The position numbers were made by a program, and so were the translations under genes. 64,000 bases of DNA from positions 62,001 through 126,000 of the forward strand of contig JBHORC010000006.1 of assembly GCA_042408445.1 (NCBI GenBank), read 5' to 3'. This stretch comes from CF-46 sp042408445 (GTDB taxonomy: Bacteria; Chloroflexota; Limnocylindria; Limnocylindrales; CSP1-4). The notes under the pieces were generated by a model. It worked only from the letters and a program-made list of their open reading frames with translations. It had not been told where the DNA came from and did no database searches. Of this stretch, positions 8,378-16,071 are shown piece after piece (the first letter of the stretch is position 1; each line of letters opens with the position of its first letter).

Positions 8378-9880
8378 ATCCTCGTCATCGGCTGCGACGT
8401 CGGGACTCAGTCGACGAAGGCGATCCTCGTCGATCTCGAGGGAACGACGATCGGCCGGGCGAGCGCGACGTACCCCGTTGCGCACCCCGCCGCCGGTTGG
8501 GCCGAGCAGGATCCCCGCGACTGGCTGACCGCCGTCGGTGCCGCCATCTCCGAGGTCGTCGCGCAGGCAGGCGCGCGTCGCTCCGAGATCGCCGGGATCG
8601 GGATCGCCGCGCAGGTCGACGGGATCGTCGCCGTGGACCTTGCGAACGAACCGCTCGCCCCTGCCCCGATCTGGATGGATCGCCGAGCGGTCGCGGAGCT
8701 GGGCGAGGCCACGGACCGCGTCGTGCCTGATCGAATTCGCGAGATCACCGGCGCGAACGCCGATCCGTCGCACGGAGCCCCGAAGATCGCCTGGCTGCGC
8801 GGCCACCTCGGGTCACCCGCCGACGCGTGGCTGACGCCGGCGGGTTTCGTGGTCGCGGCGCTCACCGGCCGGCGGACGATCGACCCGACGCATGCCTCCT
8901 CGCTGCTCCTCCTCGACGTCGAGAGCGGGACGTGGTCCACGGAGCTGCTGGACGCGTTCGGGGTCGACCCGACGACGCTCGGCGAGCTGCTCCCCTCGAC
9001 GGCCATTGCCGGCGGGCTTCGGACCGACCGCGCCGCCGCCTGGGGATTGCCGAACGACGTGCCGGTCGTCGTCGGGTCGGGGGACGAGCACGCCGCCTGC
9101 GTCGCGGCCGGCGTCGTGGCGCCGGGAGTGATCGGCGACATCACGGGCACCGCGGAGCCGGTTGCTGCCGCCGCCGCGACACCCGTCCGCGATCCCGACG
9201 GGCTCGTCGAGACACACCGGCATGTGGCTCCGGACCGATGGCTTGTGGAGCATCCCGGCTTCGTCTCGGCCGGGAGCGTGCGATGGCTGGCGGAGGACGT
9301 CCTCGGCGTGGAGCAGGCGGCGATCGGTGCGCTCGCCGGTGACGCCCCGGTCGGGGCGGGCGGCGTCCGGTTCGTGCCGGCGCTCGGCGGGGCGATGACG
9401 CCGCGCTGGAACCCCGCCATCCAGGGCGCATTCACCGGGCTCGCCATCGGGCACGACCGGCGGCACCTCGCGCGGGCCGTGCTCGAGGGCTGCTCCCTCG
9501 CCGTCGCCGACGTCGTCGACCGGCTCGAGGCGCTCGGCCTCGGCGGCGACACGATCCGGGTCGTCGGCGGCGGGGCGCGCGATCGGACGTGGCTCCAGAT
9601 CAAGGCCGACGTGACCGGCCGCCGGATCGAGCGGCTCTGCGAGCCGGAGGCGACTGCGCTCGGCGCGGCGCTGACCGCGGCCGTCGGACTCGGCTGGTTT
9701 CCGGATCTGCAGACCGCGGCCGCGACGACGCTCCGTCTCGACCCCACGGTCATCGAGCCCGACGCGTCGCGGATTGAGACGTATCGCGAGATCCGAGCGG
9801 AGGCGCACGCGTTATTCGATGCCCTGGAAGGCATCGCCGCGCCGCGCGAGCGCGCCGGCGCCCGCGGAGGCGCGTCGTGA
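8378..9880 (+). CDS. FGGY family sugar kinase, apparent ATC start
   Basis: The enzyme phosphorylates a sugar or polyol with ATP, in the xylulokinase/ribulokinase superfamily. The phosphate-binding 'GCDVGTQSTK' begins at residue 5, the catalytic Asp is D236 in 'GSGDEHAAC', and 'VVGGGARDRTW' forms the ADP pocket. No ATG, GTG or TTG exists in frame between the stop at 8342 and these motifs. A GGAGG (8366-8370) is placed seven bases before ATC at 8378, and starting there gives 500 residues, the normal family length. The first ordinary in-frame start (GTG 8633) would delete the ATP loop. Its last four bases overlap the next gene. The substrate cannot be named from sequence; the AraM/AraL-like neighbours suggest a pentulose or polyol. 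Confidence 0.88.
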   Translation: MLVIGCDVGTQSTKAILVDLEGTTIGRASATYPVAHPAAGWAEQDPRDWLTAVGAAISEVVAQAGARRSEIAGIGIAAQVDGIVAVDLANEPLAPAPIWMDRRAVAELGEATDRVVPDRIREITGANADPSHGAPKIAWLRGHLGSPADAWLTPAGFVVAALTGRRTIDPTHASSLLLLDVESGTWSTELLDAFGVDPTTLGELLPSTAIAGGLRTDRAAAWGLPNDVPVVVGSGDEHAACVAAGVVAPGVIGDITGTAEPVAAAAATPVRDPDGLVETHRHVAPDRWLVEHPGFVSAGSVRWLAEDVLGVEQAAIGALAGDAPVGAGGVRFVPALGGAMTPRWNPAIQGAFTGLAIGHDRRHLARAVLEGCSLAVADVVDRLEALGLGGDTIRVVGGGARDRTWLQIKADVTGRRIERLCEPEATALGAALTAAVGLGWFPDLQTAAATTLRLDPTVIEPDASRIETYREIRAEAHALFDALEGIAAPRERAGARGGAS

Positions 9881-11379
9881 CCGCCTCGCCCGGCCACCTG
9901 GACCCGACCGACCTCGAGTCCGTTCGCCGCGCCGTCGGGCTCGACGAGCCCGGGAGCCGGCTGCACCCCGTCGGGATGTCACGGATCCTGATCGGCGCGA
10001 ACGCGCTCGCCGAGCTGCCCGCCATCGTCGCGGGGCTTCGCGGCCCCGGTCCGATCGCCGTCGTGACGGACGCCGTCCCGATGCGGCGCGGGGACGCCGA
10101 CGTGAAGGCAGATGTCCGAACCGCCCTGGCAGGTGCGGGGAGCGGCGTCGTGAGCGTCGTTCTCGGATCGGCGGACGCGGAGCTGCACGCGGACGCGGCC
10201 GCGATCGCCGCGGCCGTCGAGGGCGCGCGTGGCTGCGGCTGCATCGTGTCGGTCGGGTCCGGGACGATCTGCGACGTCTCGAAAGAGGCGAGCCGCGAGC
10301 TTGGCGTGCCCCAGGTCGTCGTCCAGACGGCGAACTCCGTCAACGCCTTCTCGGACGACATGGCCGTGCTGCTGATCCACGGCGTCAAGCGGACCGTTCC
10401 GTCCGGGTGGCCGGACGCGCTCGTCATCGACCTCGAGGCGATCCGGAGCGCGCCGCCGCGTCTGAACCGCGCGGGTGTCGGTGAGCTCGTCGCGATGTTC
10501 ACCGCGCCGGCCGATTGGCGGCTCGCGGCGGCCGTCGGCCTGGACGACACGTGGGACCGCCGCGTCGTGGACCTGTTCCGGAACGGCGCCGGCGCGCTGC
10601 TCGACGCGGCGCCGCGGGCGACCTCCGACGACCTCGGGGCGCACCGGACCCTCGCCGAGCTCATGACCCTGAGCGGGCTCGCGCTGGGGATCGCCGGCCG
10701 GACCGCGCCGATCTCCGGCACCGAGCACACCGTCAGCCACCTGCTCGACATGGCCGCTGTGCAGTCCGGCCGGGCGACGGGCCTCCACGGCGCTCAGGTT
10801 GGCGTCGCGGCGCTCGCCGTCTCGGTCGTGTGGGACCGGCTCCTGGCGTCCTTCGACCCCGAGCGGCTGCTGGCAACGCCCACGCCCGCGCCGTCGGCGA
10901 TGCAGGCGCGGATCGACGAGGCATTCCGCGACCTCGACCCGTCCGGCGCGATGGCGGCGGAGTGCTGGACCGCTTATGCCCGCAAGCTCGCGGCGTGGGA
11001 GCAGCGCCGCTCCGAGCTGCCGGCGCTCGTCGCCGGCTGGGACGCGCTCGTGGCCGAGCTCCGGACGCTCCTCGGCGCGCCGCCGGCGATCGCCGCTGCC
11101 CTGCGCTCCGCGGGCGCGGCCGCGACCTTCGATGAGCTCGACCCGCCCGCCACGCGCGCCACCGCGACGTGGGCCCTCCTGAACGGCCACCTGATGCGCG
11201 ACCGCTTCACCGTCGCCGACCTGGCGTTCTTCGGCGGCGCCTGGTCCGCGGACGTCGTGGGCGAGGCGATCGAGACGGCCGCCGGCCTCGCCGCCGCCGC
11301 GCCGCGGGGTGGTGGTCCCGCGGCGGCCGACGGCGCTCCGGCGGAACCGGCCCTCGCCCCCGTCCGGGCGACGCCGTGA
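9877..11379 (+). CDS. Glycerol-1-phosphate dehydrogenase-like protein (AraM/EgsA family)
   Basis: The 500-residue protein belongs to the iron-containing alcohol dehydrogenase superfamily, AraM/EgsA branch, whose characterised members reduce dihydroxyacetone phosphate to sn-glycerol-1-phosphate. 'VSVGSGTICDVSKEAS' (about 124-139) is the nucleotide loop. The metal-binding region includes 'GTEHTVSHLLDM' (about 280-291) with two His. It is somewhat longer than Bacillus AraM. GTGA overlaps link it to the kinase upstream and the HAD phosphatase downstream. In Bacillus, araL and araM are also adjacent within the arabinose operon. Either G1P or a related sugar phosphate could be the substrate. Confidence 0.82.
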   Translation: MTASPGHLDPTDLESVRRAVGLDEPGSRLHPVGMSRILIGANALAELPAIVAGLRGPGPIAVVTDAVPMRRGDADVKADVRTALAGAGSGVVSVVLGSADAELHADAAAIAAAVEGARGCGCIVSVGSGTICDVSKEASRELGVPQVVVQTANSVNAFSDDMAVLLIHGVKRTVPSGWPDALVIDLEAIRSAPPRLNRAGVGELVAMFTAPADWRLAAAVGLDDTWDRRVVDLFRNGAGALLDAAPRATSDDLGAHRTLAELMTLSGLALGIAGRTAPISGTEHTVSHLLDMAAVQSGRATGLHGAQVGVAALAVSVVWDRLLASFDPERLLATPTPAPSAMQARIDEAFRDLDPSGAMAAECWTAYARKLAAWEQRRSELPALVAGWDALVAELRTLLGAPPAIAAALRSAGAAATFDELDPPATRATATWALLNGHLMRDRFTVADLAFFGGAWSADVVGEAIETAAGLAAAAPRGGGPAAADGAPAEPALAPVRATP

Positions 11380-12335
11380 CCAGCCGGGTTGCCGCCGGCG
11401 GAACGGCCGCCGGCGGAACGGCGGCCGGGGGAACGGCGGCCGGGGGAACGGCGGCCGGGGGAACGGCGGTCGGAGGAACCGTGGCCGGAGGAACCGTGGC
11501 CGATGCCCGGCTCCGCCGGCCGGACCGCATCTGGCCCGGCTACCTGTTCGATCTCGACGGGACGGTCTACCTCGGCGAGGAGCCGCTGCCCGAGGCCATC
11601 GCTGCCCTGGAGGCGCTCCGGTCCGCGGGCAGCCGGGTCGTCTATCTCTCGAACAAGCCGCTCGAGCGGCCCGCGTCGTACGCCGCGAAGCTCCGGGCGA
11701 TGGGCGTGCCGGCGGACGACGACGACGTCGTCTCGTCCCTCGATGCGCTCGTCCGGTATCTCCGCCTTCGGCCCCCCGCCCGCGCAATCCTCACGGTGGC
11801 CGAGCCGCTGATCGACGAGATCCTCAACGAGTCGGGGCACACCGTGAGCCGCGAGCCCGCCGACGTCGATGTGGTCGTCGTGTCGTGGGACCGGACGTTC
11901 GACTACGACAAGCTCGAGCGCGCATTCCGGGCGGTCCGCGGCGGCGCGAGGATCATCGCCACGAACCCGGACCCGTGGTGCCCAACCCCGGATGGAGGCC
12001 TGCCGGACTGCGCCGCGATGCTCGCCGCGATCGAGGTCTCGAGCGGCGGCCGGGCCGAGGCGATCGTCGGGAAGCCCTCGCCGCACATGGCCGCGGTGGC
12101 GCTGGAGCGGCTGGGCCTCGAGGCCCGCGACGTCATGATGGTCGGCGACCGCCTCCTGACGGACGTGCGGATGGCCCACGACAACGGCATGCTCGGCGGC
12201 CTGGTCCTGACCGGCGCGACGAGCCTGGACGACGTGCCGCCGGCGCCCGACGGCCCCGACTTCGTCCTCGAGCATCTCGGCCAGCTGATCCCGGAGCCAT
12301 CCGACCCCCGCCAAGTCAACGGAGCGCCTGCGTGA
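11376..12335 (+). CDS. HAD phosphatase, NagD/AraL-like, with repeated N-terminus
   Basis: HAD-superfamily sugar-phosphate phosphatase of the NagD type. Motif I is 'DLDGTVYLG' with nucleophile D59; 'YLSNKP' is motif II and 'VGKPSPHM' with 'MVGDRLLTDV' supply motifs III and IV. The GTG at 11376 overlaps the dehydrogenase stop and gives 319 residues. The first 40 are seven near-identical AAGGT units, which would be an unusual flexible leader. A later GTG at 11496, right after the repeats, would give a conventional NagD start and has a GGAGG-like sequence four bases before it. The phosphatase assignment is firm; the start is uncertain. Confidence 0.82.
   Translation: MTSRVAAGGTAAGGTAAGGTAAGGTAAGGTAVGGTVAGGTVADARLRRPDRIWPGYLFDLDGTVYLGEEPLPEAIAALEALRSAGSRVVYLSNKPLERPASYAAKLRAMGVPADDDDVVSSLDALVRYLRLRPPARAILTVAEPLIDEILNESGHTVSREPADVDVVVVSWDRTFDYDKLERAFRAVRGGARIIATNPDPWCPTPDGGLPDCAAMLAAIEVSSGGRAEAIVGKPSPHMAAVALERLGLEARDVMMVGDRLLTDVRMAHDNGMLGGLVLTGATSLDDVPPAPDGPDFVLEHLGQLIPEPSDPRQVNGAPA
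11391..11495 (+). repeat. Seven tandem 15-bp repeats inside the HAD gene
   Basis: Seven consecutive 15-base units, consensus GCGGCCGGGGGAACG, each encode Ala-Ala-Gly-Gly-Thr in frame. The first two units and the last two differ by one to three bases. The unit length keeps the reading frame whatever the copy number. Confidence 0.9.
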
Positions 12336-13030
12336 TCGAGTTCATCTTCATGCTCACCCACAGCGACCGGACGATCCCGAACGCGCGGGCCGTTTACGAC
12401 GAGATCCGCGACAGCCGGCTCCGCTACGTCGGCTTCAAGGACATCGGCCTGCCCGTTCCGGAGCTCCGCGCCCTGGCCGAGGCGATGCGCGCGGACGGCC
12501 GCGAGGTGATGCTCGAGGTCGTGTCCGAGGACAAGGACGACGAGCTGCGCTCGATTCACGCCGCGCTCGAGATCGGCGTCGACTGGCTCCTTGGCGGGAC
12601 CCATCCGGACGAGGCGCTCGAGGTGCTCGCCGGCGCGGGCGCCGACCGGCCGATCCGGTACTGCCCGTTCCCGGGCCGCGTCATCGGCCACCCGAGCCTG
12701 CTCCGCGGCACGATCGAGGAGATCGCCGGCGACGCCGCGGCGCTGACCGCGCGGCCGGGCGTCCACGGCCTGGACCTGCTCGCCTACCGCTACCACGGCG
12801 ACGTGCCCGCGCTGACGGCGGCGGTCCGCGATGCCTCTGCCGGGCCGGTGATCGCGGCCGGCAGCGTCGACTCACTCGAGCGGATCGAGACGCTCCGGCG
12901 GATCGGCGTGTGGGGCTTCACGATCGGCGGCGCGATCTTCGACGGCCGGTTCGACGGGGCGCCGTCCGTCGCCGCCCAGATCGAGACGGTGCTCGCCGCG
13001 GCGGCGGATCCGGAGCCGGCCACGACCTGA
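12332..13030 (+). CDS. TIM-barrel protein of unknown function
   Basis: The 232-residue protein has the alternating strand-helix pattern of a phosphate-binding TIM barrel: 'YVGFKDIGLP' early, 'DWLLGGTHPDEAL' in the middle, and 'GPVIAAGSVDSLERI' plus 'GFTIGGAIFDGRF' at the end. The last two resemble the double phosphate grip of HisA/HisF/NanE-type barrels. It overlaps the HAD gene by four bases and ends the kinase operon, so it probably acts on the same phosphorylated intermediate, perhaps as an isomerase or aldolase. I do not recognise a characterised family. Catalytic candidates (K16-type and E residues in the first strands) were not assigned. Confidence 0.8.
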   Translation: MIEFIFMLTHSDRTIPNARAVYDEIRDSRLRYVGFKDIGLPVPELRALAEAMRADGREVMLEVVSEDKDDELRSIHAALEIGVDWLLGGTHPDEALEVLAGAGADRPIRYCPFPGRVIGHPSLLRGTIEEIAGDAAALTARPGVHGLDLLAYRYHGDVPALTAAVRDASAGPVIAAGSVDSLERIETLRRIGVWGFTIGGAIFDGRFDGAPSVAAQIETVLAAAADPEPATT

Positions 13031-13098
13031 TCCGGCCGAGCGGCGCTGACGGCTCGCGCTGCGGTCGCCTTGCCGGGCGAGCCGCCCGCCGCCGAGCG

Positions 13099-14034
13099 CT
13101 ACCCCGGAACCGCGACCCGCGGCGCGAGGCCGGCGGCCTCGACCGCGGCGTGGACGCGCTCGACCTCCGCCGCATCCAGCGGAAGAAGCGGCCGCCGGAC
13201 CGCCGCCGACGGGAGGACGCCGAGCGCCTGCAGCGCGACCTTCGTCCGCGCGCGGTAGTCGCCGATCGGTGGCGCGAAGATCACGTCCGAGAGGCGCTGC
13301 AGCCGGCCGCCGACCTCCAGCACCGTCGCCATGTCGCGGTGGCGGACCGCGTCGAGCAGCTCGACGTGCTCCCGCGTCCCAAGCGTCGCGAAGCCGAGCA
13401 GCGCTCCGGTCGCGCCGAGCAGGAAGCTCTCGGCGATGAAGTTGTCGTTGCCGGTCAGCAGCGTGATCGGCCGGCCCGACGCCTCGACCCGTGCCCGCAT
13501 CTCCGTGAACCGCAGCGGATCGAAGCTCGCCTCCTTGATCGCGGCGACCGAGGGGATCGCGAGCAGCCGATCCAGGACGTCCGGCGGGTAGAGGACGCCG
13601 GCGAGCGCCGGCTGGAGCTGGAACAGGATGAGCGGCAGGTCGCCGGCGGCCGCGATCGCCTCGTGGTAGCCGACTGCGACATCGAGCCGGAGCGGCTGCG
13701 ACAGGAACGCGCCGATCGGGAACACGAGGAGCGCGTCGGCTCCGGCCGCCGCGGCGTCACGCGCGTTCGTCTCGCCGTCGCGCGTCGACGGGCCGCCGAC
13801 ACCGGCAACGATCGCGCAGCGGCCGCCGACCGCCGAACCGACCAGCTCGAGCATCCGGCGCCGCTCGTCGCGGGTCAGATGCGGGCCCTCGCCGGTGTCG
13901 ACGTTGACGGCCAGGGCGACGGGTCCCTGCTCGACGAGCGACTCCACATACGGCCCGACGGCGGCCTCGTCGATCGAGCCGTCACTGATCATCGGGGTCA
14001 CGATCGCGGGAATGATCCCGGCGAGGTCAAGCAT
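13099..14034 (-). CDS. DHDPS/NAL family aldolase-lyase
   Basis: Class I lyase of the dihydrodipicolinate synthase / N-acetylneuraminate lyase family, 311 residues. The Schiff-base lysine is K167 in 'VAAIKEASFD', and the N-terminal pyruvate loop is 'VDTGEGPHLT'. The usual Tyr-Asn-x-Pro proton-relay segment is replaced by 'FQLQP' (138-142), so the catalytic Tyr is absent, unlike in most members. It is the last gene of a minus-strand operon with a sugar oxidoreductase, deacetylase and DUF2264 protein, which fits a 2-keto-3-deoxy sugar acid substrate more than lysine synthesis. Its ATG at 14034 overlaps the preceding gene's stop by eight bases. Confidence 0.85.
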   Translation of the reverse strand: MLDLAGIIPAIVTPMISDGSIDEAAVGPYVESLVEQGPVALAVNVDTGEGPHLTRDERRRMLELVGSAVGGRCAIVAGVGGPSTRDGETNARDAAAAGADALLVFPIGAFLSQPLRLDVAVGYHEAIAAAGDLPLILFQLQPALAGVLYPPDVLDRLLAIPSVAAIKEASFDPLRFTEMRARVEASGRPITLLTGNDNFIAESFLLGATGALLGFATLGTREHVELLDAVRHRDMATVLEVGGRLQRLSDVIFAPPIGDYRARTKVALQALGVLPSAAVRRPLLPLDAAEVERVHAAVEAAGLAPRVAVPG

Positions 14035-15127
14035 GCGTCGCCTCCTCTGGCGTCGATGGGCGGATGGACACGGTTCGGCGGATGGCGGCGGATCGATAGA
14101 TCGCGAGGACGGTTGCGAGCGCCGTTTCGGCATCGTCGAGACCCGGGACCGGCGGCCGACCGGCCTCGATCGCGTCGGCGAAGCCGGCGAGGGCCGCGGC
14201 CCAGGGGTCGACGGCGGGGCGTTCGATCGAAAGCCAGCTTCCCGCGGCGTGGTCGCGCCACGGGCGTCGGAGGAACAGCCGGAGCGGCGGCGCCGGCGAC
14301 AGGTACGGATCCGGCAGCCGGAGCGCACCGAGCGTGCCGTCGATCTCGATCTGCTCGCCACCGCTCGCGCCCGGCGCATGGGCAGCGGCGACGAGACTCC
14401 CGACGGCGCCGGTCGGCGACGCGCCACGGCGATAGCGCAGCACGACCGCGGCCTGGTCCTCGACCTCCACCCCTCGGACGCCGGCGGAGGTCTCGGCGGC
14501 GACCCGCTCGACGTCCAGCCCGGTGATCCAGCGGACGAGGTCGAGCTGGTGGATCGCGTTCATGAGGATCACGCCGCCGCCGGCACGGCGGCGGCGGGAA
14601 CGCCACGGATCCACGGCACGGCCGGTCGGCCCGGACTCCCAGTACGTCGGCGGCTTGTCGATGAGCGTCCGGATCCGGATCTGGGTCACGTCGCCGATCG
14701 CGCCGGCCAGCACGAGCTCGCGGGCGGCGTCGACGGCGGGCGCGTGACGGAGCTCGAACACGACGCCGACCGATCGTCCCGCGGCCGTCGCAACCGCACG
14801 GACGCCGCGGAGCGCTGCCAGCGTGGTTGCGGCTGGCTTCTCCACGAGGACGTGGCGGCCGGCACGAAGCGCCGCGCCGGCGGTCGGTGCGAGACGATCG
14901 TGCGGCAGCGCGACGTACACCGCGTCCACCTCGCGATCGACGAGCAGCGAGCGAAGCTCTGCGTGGAATCGGGCACCGCCGGTCCGCTCCGCGAGGTCGC
15001 TTGCCCGCGACCGGTCACGGTCGTGGACGGCGACGATCCGGATCCCGGGCAGGTCCCCGACCGCACGGACGACGTCCACGGCCGCACCGCCGCAGCCGAC
15101 GATCGCGAGACCGAGCGGCATGGTCAC
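14027..15127 (-). CDS. Gfo/Idh/MocA family sugar oxidoreductase
   Basis: NAD(P)-dependent dehydrogenase of sugars or inositols. The Rossmann loop 'AIVGCGGAAVDVV' lies at the N-terminus, 'VEKPAATTL' is the family EKP motif, and 'GGGVILMNAIHQLDLVRW' gives the catalytic His in the C-terminal domain. Length is 366 residues. The GTG at 15127 overlaps the upstream stop as GTGA, the habit of this region; an ATG two codons later is equally possible. It belongs to the six-gene minus operon running from 20300. The substrate is unknown, probably a sugar released by the neighbouring DUF2264 and deacetylase proteins. Confidence 0.9.
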   Translation of the reverse strand: MTMPLGLAIVGCGGAAVDVVRAVGDLPGIRIVAVHDRDRSRASDLAERTGGARFHAELRSLLVDREVDAVYVALPHDRLAPTAGAALRAGRHVLVEKPAATTLAALRGVRAVATAAGRSVGVVFELRHAPAVDAARELVLAGAIGDVTQIRIRTLIDKPPTYWESGPTGRAVDPWRSRRRRAGGGVILMNAIHQLDLVRWITGLDVERVAAETSAGVRGVEVEDQAAVVLRYRRGASPTGAVGSLVAAAHAPGASGGEQIEIDGTLGALRLPDPYLSPAPPLRLFLRRPWRDHAAGSWLSIERPAVDPWAAALAGFADAIEAGRPPVPGLDDAETALATVLAIYRSAAIRRTVSIRPSTPEEATHA

Positions 15128-16071
15128 GGGTGCGCCGCGACCACGGCGGCAAGGTCCTCGTCCTCGCCATCGATCCGTCCGAGATCCCAGCGGCCGATGC
15201 TCGCCGTGGGTCGCGCGTGGAACGCAGCGGTGAACCCGCACCGTTCCAGTGCGGTCGTCGCGGCGCGGGAGCCCGCGCCGTACGGGTAGGCGAACGCCCA
15301 GGGTCGCGGCTCCCGGGCCAGCCACCCCGCCGATGCCTCGACCTCCGCAGTCACGCGGTCCGCGGGTTCGTGGTCGAACCAGGGATGGCGAACGCCATGG
15401 CCGCCGATCGTCATGCCCGCCGCCCGGAGCCCGGCCACGTCCGCATCCGAGAGGTGGAGTCGGTCCGCGATCGCTCCTTCGTTGCCGTGGCGCTCCTCGA
15501 TGAGCGCGGACAGGATCGGCCCCGCGACGTCGGCGAGGTCGCGCTGGAGCGGCCGCTTCACGACGTCGATCGGGTCGAACTCGGCCGCGGCTGCGCGCGC
15601 CTCCGCCACCTCGAACCGCCGGCGATCGTCCCGGTCCAGCCGCGCGACGACCGCGGCGCGAAGCTCGGCCGGTGAACGGTCCGCGAGCAGGATGTGGATC
15701 AGGTGCCCGACGGAGAGCGGGTCGCCGCTCGATCGGGCCATCGCGAAGAACACACCGGACCAGCCGCGGGCGGCCAGCCGCGGCCCGACCGTCCGGTGAT
15801 GGTCGATGAGACCATCGTCAAACGTGAGGAGCACGGGGTTCGGCGGGAGCGGGACGGTGCCGTCGAGCGCGCGGGCGACGGCCGGCCAGCCGACGATCGT
15901 CCGGTGGCGCGCGATGAGGTCGAGCTGGCGGTCGAAGTCGACGGGGCGGACGGCGCCGGCACCCACGCGCGGCTCCTCGTCGGGTTCGCGGACGTAGTGC
16001 CACATGACCGTGAGCAGGCCGTCGAGCGGGTGGCCGTCCGCAGCGGTCCCGGGCGCGGTCCGCGGCGTCAT
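15124..16071 (-). CDS. Polysaccharide deacetylase (NodB-like)
   Basis: Carbohydrate esterase family 4-type metal hydrolase, 315 residues. 'LLTFDDGLIDH' gives the catalytic and metal-binding Asp pair, and 'GGHGVRHPWFDH' the metal-binding HxxxH. 'WAFAYPYG' is the conserved Arg/Tyr loop region. There is no signal peptide, so it is probably cytoplasmic or acts on internalised oligosaccharide, unlike secreted chitin deacetylases. ATGA overlap couples it to the DUF2264 gene upstream. N- or O-deacetylation of an amino-sugar intermediate is the natural role in this operon. Confidence 0.88.
   Translation of the reverse strand: MTPRTAPGTAADGHPLDGLLTVMWHYVREPDEEPRVGAGAVRPVDFDRQLDLIARHRTIVGWPAVARALDGTVPLPPNPVLLTFDDGLIDHHRTVGPRLAARGWSGVFFAMARSSGDPLSVGHLIHILLADRSPAELRAAVVARLDRDDRRRFEVAEARAAAAEFDPIDVVKRPLQRDLADVAGPILSALIEERHGNEGAIADRLHLSDADVAGLRAAGMTIGGHGVRHPWFDHEPADRVTAEVEASAGWLAREPRPWAFAYPYGAGSRAATTALERCGFTAAFHARPTASIGRWDLGRIDGEDEDLAAVVAAHP

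Noticed and set aside
8633..9880. GTG 8633 as the start of the FGGY kinase
   Set aside because: It would remove the phosphate-binding loop and about 85 family-conserved residues.
11391..11495. Short direct repeats considered as a CRISPR array
   Set aside because: The units are contiguous 15-mers with no spacers and keep an open reading frame.
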